From Bacteroidota bacterium (lineage in GTDB: Bacteria > Bacteroidota > Bacteroidia > Bacteroidales > F082), in contig NYYH01000079.1 in assembly GCA_002686705.1 (NCBI GenBank), positions 8,159 through 72,158 on the forward strand: a stretch of DNA of 64,000 nucleotides, written 5' to 3'. Shown one piece after another: positions 58,269-64,000 of this stretch. The notes below the pieces were generated by a model, which saw only the letters and a list, made by a program, of their open reading frames with translations, made no database searches and had not been told where the DNA came from. How positions within the stretch are numbered: the first letter of the stretch is position 1; every line of letters starts with the position of its first letter. The position numbers were made by a program, and so were the translations under genes.

Positions 58269-58901
58269 ATGAGATATAATTTTATAGCTATAGAAGGAAA
58301 CATTGGTGCTGGAAAAACATCACTCGCTAATCTTATAGCTAATGATTATAATGCAAAACTCATTCTAGAACAATTTGAAGAAAATGCATTCCTGTCAAAA
58401 TTTTACGATGAGCCCGACAAATATGCTTTTCCTCTTGAGATGTCGTTCCTAGCTTCAAGATTTCAACAGTTAAAAGATCAACTTGGCCCACAGGACTTAT
58501 TCAAATCGTTTACTATTAGTGATTATTATATAATTAAATCTCTAATTTTTGCTCAAAAAACACTTGCTGAAGACGAGTTCACACTTTATACACGTTTCTT
58601 TAATATTATTTTTCAACAGTTACCTCGTCCTGATTTACTCGTCTATTTGCACATGGAGATATCCAAACTTCAGGAAAACATCAAAATAAGAGGCAGGACA
58701 TATGAGCAAAAAATTGAAAATAAATATTTGGAAAAGATTCAGGAAGGGTATTTCGATTTTATAAAACAACAAAGTAAATTTCCGATATTAGTTATTGATA
58801 TTAACAACTGTGATTTTGTTCAAAATCCTGATGATTATCGAAAAATTGTATCTGAAATTAACAAAGAGTACATGCCTGGAGTACATCGAATATTACTTTA
58901 G
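58269..58901 (+). CDS. Deoxynucleoside kinase
   Basis: From ATG 58269, immediately after the folK stop (58265-58267), the product is 210 residues. It has a P-loop 'IEGNIGAGKTSLAN', the substrate and LID motifs in 'LLVYLHMEIS' and 'QENIKIRGRTYEQKIENKYL', and the dNK family layout. It salvages deoxynucleosides by 5'-phosphorylation. The folK-dNK pair is common in Bacteroidota and marks the last clearly native gene before the foreign-looking operon. Confidence 0.92.
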   Translation: MRYNFIAIEGNIGAGKTSLANLIANDYNAKLILEQFEENAFLSKFYDEPDKYAFPLEMSFLASRFQQLKDQLGPQDLFKSFTISDYYIIKSLIFAQKTLAEDEFTLYTRFFNIIFQQLPRPDLLVYLHMEISKLQENIKIRGRTYEQKIENKYLEKIQEGYFDFIKQQSKFPILVIDINNCDFVQNPDDYRKIVSEINKEYMPGVHRILL

Positions 58902-59020
58902 CATTTTTATTTTTCGAAAACGCTTTCACGGTAAACAATTCAAATGTAATATATCGATTAGGCACGTAAATAAATAATCACCAATACGCATTTTCATCAT
59001 TCCTTCTCCCTTTGTTTGTT

Positions 59021-60343
59021 TTAGCTACCCACTAACTGCATTTCTTTAGCTTGCTGTAACAATTCATCCCTGAAATCAGGATGCGCTAACCCTATTAACC
59101 CCAAAGCACGCTCTGAAGTTGATAACCCCTTCAGATTAATTGACCCATATTCAGTTACAACATACTGCGTATCTAAACGTAAATCAGTTACAATGCCATC
59201 CAATTTCGGCACCACTTTAGAAATAGTCCCACCTTTGGTGCTAGATTCAAAAGCAATAATTGATTTACCGCCTTTTGACATATAGGCACCACGCACAAAA
59301 TCATTTTGCCCTCCTGACCCACCAAATTGGTGTCCGTTCATATACTCAGCGTTAACCTGGCCAAATAAATCAATATTTAAAATTGAGTTAACCGAAATCA
59401 CATTATCATTTTGTGCAATCACAGCCGGATCGTTGACATAAGAAACCGCGTAACTTTCCATGGATGGATTGTCGTTCATGAATTCATACATTTCCTTATC
59501 ACCAAACGCTAAAGTAAACACATGCTTACCAGGGTTTGTCTGCTTGTATTTCCCTGTAACAATTCCTTGCTTGATTAACGTAGCCATACCAGGAGACAGA
59601 AGCTCGGAATGAATACCCAAGTCTTTATGATGTTGCAAATAACGACAAACAGCATCTGGCACACCACCAATGCCCATTTGAATTACCGCGCGATCAGGAA
59701 TCATCTTGGCAATTTGTTCACCAATTTTTTCATCTTCTGGCTTGGGTGGACGAGGCACCATTTCTACTAGTGGAAGATTATTTTCTACAATAGATTCCAC
59801 TTCAGAAACATGAATTTGTGACCCACCAAATACTCGTGGCATATTTTCATTAACTTCCACAATAAGGTGTTTACATGCTCTCGCTACAGTAGACCCATAA
59901 TCGTTCCCCGTTCCCAAACTGAAATAACCCGATTTATCCATAGGACTCACTGTAACAATGAATGTATCTATAGCAATATTCTCTGTTAAGTAACGCGGCA
60001 TTTGGCTAAATGAGTTAGGCACATAATCAACAACCTTCCGGCCTTCTTTACGCCCCTGCTCTAAAAGTAACTTCTCAGCTTTACACATAAAACCAGGGTG
60101 AGGCTTGATTACATCCATTAGGTCATATTGTAAAATCGTCTCTTGGGCAGGTTGCTCTGAATGTAAGTAATAAACTTTTAATTCTTCAAACCCACCATTT
60201 CTTGCTCTATCAGCCACCGCTTTTAATAAAGCCGGTGGCTGTGCAACAGCCATTCCAAATGACATGTTGCCTTTGTGTGTTATCACCTTAACTGCCTCAT
60301 CAGGCGTGGTTAATTTAAGGTGATATTTTTCTTGATAATCCAT
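59021..60343 (-). CDS. Cat1-type CoA-transferase, probable itaconate CoA-transferase (RipA-like)
   Basis: The 440-residue protein is a family I acetyl-CoA hydrolase/transferase. It has the CoA-binding 'MGIGGVPDAV' and the glutamyl-CoA-forming Glu247 in 'GIHSELLSPG'. The C-terminal 'TEYGSINLKGLSTSERALGL' is conserved. Family members move CoA from acetyl-, succinyl- or butyryl-CoA to 4-hydroxybutyrate, acetate or, in Yersinia RipA, itaconate. The last assignment is favoured because the two upstream genes encode the hydratase and lyase of the itaconate route. It has a Shine-Dalgarno AAGAGGT (60351-60357) 7 bases before the ATG, unlike native genes here. It is 23 bases after the hydratase gene. 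Confidence 0.85.
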   Translation of the reverse strand: MDYQEKYHLKLTTPDEAVKVITHKGNMSFGMAVAQPPALLKAVADRARNGGFEELKVYYLHSEQPAQETILQYDLMDVIKPHPGFMCKAEKLLLEQGRKEGRKVVDYVPNSFSQMPRYLTENIAIDTFIVTVSPMDKSGYFSLGTGNDYGSTVARACKHLIVEVNENMPRVFGGSQIHVSEVESIVENNLPLVEMVPRPPKPEDEKIGEQIAKMIPDRAVIQMGIGGVPDAVCRYLQHHKDLGIHSELLSPGMATLIKQGIVTGKYKQTNPGKHVFTLAFGDKEMYEFMNDNPSMESYAVSYVNDPAVIAQNDNVISVNSILNIDLFGQVNAEYMNGHQFGGSGGQNDFVRGAYMSKGGKSIIAFESSTKGGTISKVVPKLDGIVTDLRLDTQYVVTEYGSINLKGLSTSERALGLIGLAHPDFRDELLQQAKEMQLVGS

Positions 60344-60366
60344 AACATATACCTCTTATTTATTGG

Positions 60367-61428
60367 TTAATAGCCTGCTGCTTTATAGGGACCAAGTCCT
60401 TTTTTATAAATCAGGAAGTGCCGCTCGTAGGAACATACCAGCTCTCCATGTTGATTATATGCATAGGTATCGGCTTGCATAATACCCTGTTCAGGACGTG
60501 ATTTTGACTCACGTTTGAATAAGATTTTTGACTCAGCATAAACTGTATCACCTGCATAGGTAGGGTGTGGTAATTTAATGTTTTTCCATTGTAAGTTTGC
60601 TACCACACGGTCAAAAGTACGCGTTGTTAGCGCAGTCACCGCTCCAACAAGAAACGTTTCATTGATAGGCACACGACCACTATGAAACTTTTCAGCATAA
60701 TGGAAATTGGCATACTGCGGACTCCATTCTAAAGAGCGTAATGCATGCATACGATTCTCCTCTGCTGTAAACGTTTTAGCGGGGCGATGCTCATAAACCT
60801 CACCTATGGTGAGATCTTCAAAATAAATACCCACTTCTTCCATATACACACCATCTTCTGTTTGATGGTGAGAAGCAAACTTATCACCTTCTGCTATCAT
60901 AAAATTTTCGCCAGCATCTTTCTCAAGTGGATGATTCCCTTGTTTGTATACCAACATGCGATAACTTATTTTGGAAACCACTTCATCCTTTTGATTAAGA
61001 GCACAAGTTAACACCGTTAAAATTCCTACTTCAGGATCACGGTAACATTCTTCTTTAGCCACAATTTCTGACTCTGCATAGAGCGTATCACCACCAAAGA
61101 CCGGATGAGTCATAGCAATATCATCGTAACCAATGATACGTTGTTTTTTTCCGAAGGTTTTCCATGTCATACCAATCACTTTTTGTAGAGTTAAGGTACT
61201 AACCCCTAAACAACTTTTCCACTCGGTCTTAGATGCATAGTGCCCATCGTAGTGTAATTGCGCGTTATTGATAGTATCTAATGCCTCATCTTTATTATCC
61301 TGTTGACTAATTGTTAAACCTGGACGATGTTTGAATTTTTGACCAACTTCAAACTCCTCAAAGCTTAGACCAAACACTTCTCTATAACGATTTTCTTCAA
61401 TTTTTACGTAAGCATTAAATTGCGACAT
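60367..61428 (-). CDS. Double-hotdog MaoC-type hydratase, probable itaconyl-CoA/mesaconyl-CoA hydratase (RipB-like)
   Basis: From ATG 61428 the product is 353 residues made of two hotdog halves. Each has its own 'HPVFGGDTLYAESEI' / 'HPTYAGDTVYAESKI' motif. The length and layout match mesaconyl-CoA C1-C4 hydratases and the Yersinia itaconyl-CoA hydratase RipB. The product with itaconyl-CoA would be citramalyl-CoA. A perfect AAGGAG (61436-61441) sits 7 bases before this ATG and decides the start; a GTG at 61461, overlapping the lyase stop, has none. It is the middle gene of the three-gene operon. Whether itaconyl-CoA or mesaconyl-CoA is the substrate cannot be settled from sequence. Confidence 0.85.
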   Translation of the reverse strand: MSQFNAYVKIEENRYREVFGLSFEEFEVGQKFKHRPGLTISQQDNKDEALDTINNAQLHYDGHYASKTEWKSCLGVSTLTLQKVIGMTWKTFGKKQRIIGYDDIAMTHPVFGGDTLYAESEIVAKEECYRDPEVGILTVLTCALNQKDEVVSKISYRMLVYKQGNHPLEKDAGENFMIAEGDKFASHHQTEDGVYMEEVGIYFEDLTIGEVYEHRPAKTFTAEENRMHALRSLEWSPQYANFHYAEKFHSGRVPINETFLVGAVTALTTRTFDRVVANLQWKNIKLPHPTYAGDTVYAESKILFKRESKSRPEQGIMQADTYAYNQHGELVCSYERHFLIYKKGLGPYKAAGY

Positions 61429-61457
61429 AGTTCTTCTCCTTGAAAAATTAATTAAAT

Positions 61458-62291
61458 TCACTTATTAGCAATAGCCAACACACGATTAGCAGAACGATAC
61501 ACTGGCACATCAATCATCTTGCCATCAATTTCACAGGCATCACCATGCGCTTGATCATAGGCCTCGACAACACGTGTTGCGCGCTCTATTTCAGCCGATG
61601 TTGGCGCAAACGACTCTAGAATTGGCTTAATATGTTTTGGATGAATTGCAAATTTGGAAGTAAAGCCTAACGCTTTAACCCTGCGCGTTTCTTCTAGCAC
61701 ACCTGAATCATCGGGATCTTTCAAATGCAAGTAAGGCACATCAATAGCAGCAATACCTGCTGCTGCCGCTGCACGAACAATATGTGAGCGCGCAGCAAAC
61801 AAAGGCTCCCACTCCATTGTGGCTCCAAGATCCGCTGCCAAATCAGCGCCCCCAAAAACCAAACCACAAACCTTTTTATTTGCTAAAGCAATATCTTCCG
61901 CATAACGCAACCCCTTGGCAGTTTCAATTAAAGCAATGTATTGCATATCTTCGGAAGGAAGCAGACCTGCTAGCATGGTAAGTTCAGCTGGACTCTCTGT
62001 TTTAGGAATTACTAATATATCCGGCCTAACGTTATTGTCAATTAGCGCCGAAACATCTTTTAAGCCAGCTGGTGTTTTCATCGAATTAATACGCAAGCAC
62101 TGCACAAAATCTGGGTCTTTCTGATAACCTTTAAAATAATTAATCGCAATATCCCTGGCTTCATCTTTGCCAGCAAGTGATATGGCATCCTCAAGATCGA
62201 TAACGATACCATCAGCACCAGTCTGCTTGCCTTTAGCAAAACGCTCTGGCCTATTAGCTGGTGTAAACAAAATACATCGTGACAAAAACAT
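61458..62291 (-). CDS. HpcH/CitE-family CoA-ester lyase, probable citramalyl-CoA lyase (RipC-like)
   Basis: The 277-residue protein has the CitE-like TIM barrel: 'FTPANRPERFAKG', 'IVIDLEDAI' (Mg-site Glu/Asp), 'LRINSMKTPAG', 'IALIETAKGL', 'VFGGADLAADLG' and 'KFAIHPKHI'. Such lyases split citramalyl-CoA to acetyl-CoA and pyruvate, or malyl/beta-methylmalyl-CoA to glyoxylate plus acetyl-/propionyl-CoA. In operon order with the hydratase and CoA-transferase, the citramalyl-CoA lyase RipC is the best match. A Shine-Dalgarno AGGGGGAAGG (62294-62303) precedes the ATG. It is the first gene, and a sigma70-like promoter lies 40 bases upstream. GC-rich codons are visibly more frequent than in flanking genes. 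Confidence 0.85.
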   Translation of the reverse strand: MFLSRCILFTPANRPERFAKGKQTGADGIVIDLEDAISLAGKDEARDIAINYFKGYQKDPDFVQCLRINSMKTPAGLKDVSALIDNNVRPDILVIPKTESPAELTMLAGLLPSEDMQYIALIETAKGLRYAEDIALANKKVCGLVFGGADLAADLGATMEWEPLFAARSHIVRAAAAAGIAAIDVPYLHLKDPDDSGVLEETRRVKALGFTSKFAIHPKHIKPILESFAPTSAEIERATRVVEAYDQAHGDACEIDGKMIDVPVYRSANRVLAIANK

Positions 62292-62330
62292 AACCTTCCC
62301 CCTGTTAATGTTTAAAATTAAGAGTCAAAA

Positions 62331-62358
62331 AGTATAGTCAGGTTATAGCATTAATCAA
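62331..62358 (-). promoter_or_regulatory. Sigma70-like promoter of the rip-like operon
   Basis: On the minus strand TTGATT (62358-62353) and TATACT (62336-62331) are separated by 16 bases, resembling a proteobacterial -35/-10 rather than the TAnnTTTG type used elsewhere in the window. The -10 is 39 bases from the first start codon. Confidence 0.5.
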
Positions 62359-62375
62359 ATATTATATTATAATAT
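62359..62375. promoter_or_regulatory. 17-bp palindrome next to the rip-like promoter
   Basis: ATATTATA-T-TATAATAT is perfect around one central base and directly abuts the -35 hexamer on its upstream side, where an activator such as a LysR protein would bind. The Yersinia rip operon has a LysR regulator, RipR; none is encoded next to this copy. High local AT content makes chance a real alternative. Confidence 0.35.
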
Positions 62376-62605
62376 CTACTATAAGTTTTTCGTAATTATT
62401 TAGCAGCTCAAATCTAATAAAAAAAAAGGACAGCTATAACTTTTCGTAAAAGCAATGGTTATCAACAATTTTGAGCCGATTGTTAACCGTATTTTTCACT
62501 AATTTTCTTGGGTTTAAAAATTCCATCGTTATTAACAAAAAACTTTGCCCTATCTTAATAAGAAAGCTTGTAATTATTTGACATCCTGCATATAAACCAC
62601 TAGTT

Positions 62606-64000
62606 TTGATAAACTATTTAACAGACGTGGATAAAGATTTTATCATATCAGAATTAGTAAAACGGATTGATTCCATGTCGGCAGATTTAGCACTGCTCAA
62701 AGAAGAGAACACTCAACTAAAAACAAGGGTTGCAGAGTTAGAAGCTCAACTAAACCGCAATAGTACAAACAGTAGTAAACCACCATCAAGTGATGGTTAT
62801 CAAAAGAAGCCAGCATTTCCTAAAGAATCAAAAGGTAAGAAAGGCGGTCAAAGAAACCACAAAGGCAACAACTTGCATCAAATTATCCACCCAGATAAAA
62901 TTGTAAAATGCATACCAGATATTTGTAGTTGTGGACATGAATTTCACCAATCAGAATTTACTTTAGCCGAAAAACGTCAAGTCTTTGATTTACCTCAACC
63001 AAAATTGGAAGTTACCGAATACCAGATACACAAGGCAAACTGTCCTGTTTGTGGATTAAGCAATAAAGGCATAGTTCCTCAAGGAGTTAACGCTCCAGCT
63101 CAATATGGTAATGGCGTAAAGTCGTATGTTGTGATGTTAAATGTACATTACAAAATGCCATACAAGAAGATACAGCTGTTGTTTACAGATTTATTTGGCT
63201 ATCCCATTAACGAATCAACAATATTTTCTGCAGCTAAGAAATGCTATAATAAGTTAGGGAATACGGAGCAGTCCATAAAATCAAAAATAAGCTCAAATGA
63301 TGTAGCTCACGCTGATGAAACAGGTATACGCATAGAAGGGAAATTACAATGGTTACATACAGCTAGCACTCCTTTTTTTACGTATCTTTTTGTACACGCG
63401 AACCGAGGAAAATTAGCATTAGAAAGCGACAATCCATACTCAATCGAATCAAGGGCTGGCTTGTACATGACTCCTGGAGTAGCTATTTCAGATTTAACAA
63501 TTACAAACATGCCATGTGCGGAGCGCATATATTAAGAGAACTACAAGGCTTGGTAGATTCTGAGCAAAGCAAATGGGCAAAAACGTTCAAAGCATTTTTG
63601 ATGAATGTTTATAAGAAGCCTTTTGATGAAAGAGTGAAACAAAAACAGGTGATCGAAAATAGGTTCAGGCTAATCTGTAAAATAGGAGAGCAAATAGAAC
63701 CGTCGCCATTAAAAACATCAGGAAAAAGGGGCCGCTATAAACGTACAAAAGGAAGAAATCTTGTCGAAAGATTAATCAAATATCAAGATGCTGTTCTGGC
63801 ATTTGCCTTTAACGAACAAGTGCCATTTACAAACAATTTGGCCGAAAGAGATATAAGACCAACTAAGCTAAAGCAGAAAATATCAAACTCATTCAGAAGC
63901 TTTAAAGGTGCTGAATTCTATGCGCGAATTGAAGGCTTTATCTCAACTGCAAGGAAAAATAACAAGAATATTTTTAACGAGCTTTTCACTACATTTGATG
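62606..64000 (+). pseudogene. IS66-family transposase, frameshifted, 3' end outside window
   Basis: The first segment (62606-63535) has the IS66 N-terminal layout: a coiled coil, 'NSTNSSKPPSSDGYQKKP', a zinc-finger-like domain with CxC and CPVCG cysteines, and the start of the DDE core ('DVAHADETGIRIEGKLQWLH'). At about 63461-63463 one base is missing. In the next frame the sequence continues as 'VHDSWSSYFRFNNYKHAMCG', then 'AHILRELQG', the catalytic Glu region and 'NNLAERDIRPTKLKQKIS', to the window edge. The start at 62606 is TTG. The frameshift is a dead copy or a sequencing error. It adjoins the foreign-looking operon. Confidence 0.88.

Larger units (their letters stand above)
62292..62605. 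other. Intergenic region between the rip-like operon and the IS66 transposase
   Basis: This gap of about 314 bases holds the rip-like promoter, its palindrome and the Shine-Dalgarno of the lyase gene at its left end. The right part should contain the left terminus of the IS66 element. GTAAAAGCAATGG near 62446 is a possible IS66-type end, but the other terminus lies outside the window, so it cannot be confirmed. Confidence 0.4.

Noticed and set aside
59021..60343. Plain acetate or 4-hydroxybutyrate CoA-transferase unrelated to itaconate
   Set aside because: The family alone allows it, but the linked hydratase and lyase in the rip order make the itaconate/citramalate route the better explanation. 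It is kept as the main alternative.
1..64000. tRNA, rRNA, CRISPR or restriction/antiphage systems
   Set aside because: I looked for T-arm consensus sequences, regularly spaced repeats and nuclease/methylase gene pairs in all gaps and found none. The GxxExxY protein alone is not evidence of a defence system.

Overview
The window reads as a stretch of chromosome from a Bacteroidota bacterium, most likely a free-living or host-associated anaerobic member of class Bacteroidia. The evidence is: AT-rich DNA; genes mostly without Shine-Dalgarno sequences; repeated TAnnTTTG promoter elements; type IX secretion (T9SS) cargo with type A and type B C-terminal sorting domains next to a PorP/SprF protein; a TolC-TetR-adaptor-RND efflux operon; and anaerobe-type metabolism (pyruvate:ferredoxin oxidoreductase, methylmalonyl-CoA mutase, propionyl-CoA carboxylase). 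No tRNA, rRNA or CRISPR array was seen.

Layout. 1-635: 5' part of a TPR protein. 762-7327 (minus): RND efflux operon with its own TetR regulator and candidate operators upstream. 7577-11614 (minus): methylmalonyl-CoA mutase mutB/mutA. 11839-13307: DUF6249-like membrane protein divergent from an ECF sigma factor, which carries two compensating one-base indels, and a putative anti-sigma partner. 13334-23798: housekeeping and envelope genes: GxxExxY protein, penicillin acylase, malate dehydrogenase, sirtuin, DUF4136 lipoprotein, FKBP, RecX, prfB with its programmed +1 frameshift, PAP2-like protein and sigma-54. 24102-32953: T9SS locus with two paralogous secreted proteins around a PorP/SprF gene; the first is split by a 1.3-kb IS3-family element. 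32982-41107: PfkB kinase, a divergent EF-G paralogue, a TPR-HTH regulator and a YCF48/PKD T9SS protein. 41244-44866 (minus): three-gene biotin-dependent acyl-CoA carboxylase. 45024-58901: hybrid histidine kinase, class II aldolase, a repeat protein, dihydroorotate dehydrogenase-like protein, PFOR, e(P4) phosphatase, SppA, glucosaminidase, FolK and deoxynucleoside kinase.

59021-62291 (minus) differs from the rest. It is a three-gene operon: HpcH/CitE-type CoA-ester lyase, double-hotdog MaoC hydratase and Cat1-type CoA-transferase. The order and families match the Yersinia ripCBA itaconate-degradation operon. Each gene has a clear Shine-Dalgarno sequence, a sigma70-like promoter lies upstream, base use is richer in GC, and a frameshifted IS66-family transposase (62606 to the window end) abuts it. 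Horizontal acquisition from a proteobacterium is the likeliest reading; a chimeric assembly must be excluded.

Metabolic links. The carboxylase and MutAB convert propionyl-CoA to and from succinyl-CoA. The rip-like operon would use succinyl-CoA to activate itaconate and release acetyl-CoA and pyruvate; PFOR and malate dehydrogenase also act at this pyruvate/C4-acid node. Itaconyl-CoA is a known inactivator of B12-dependent methylmalonyl-CoA mutase, so the acquired operon could also protect MutAB.
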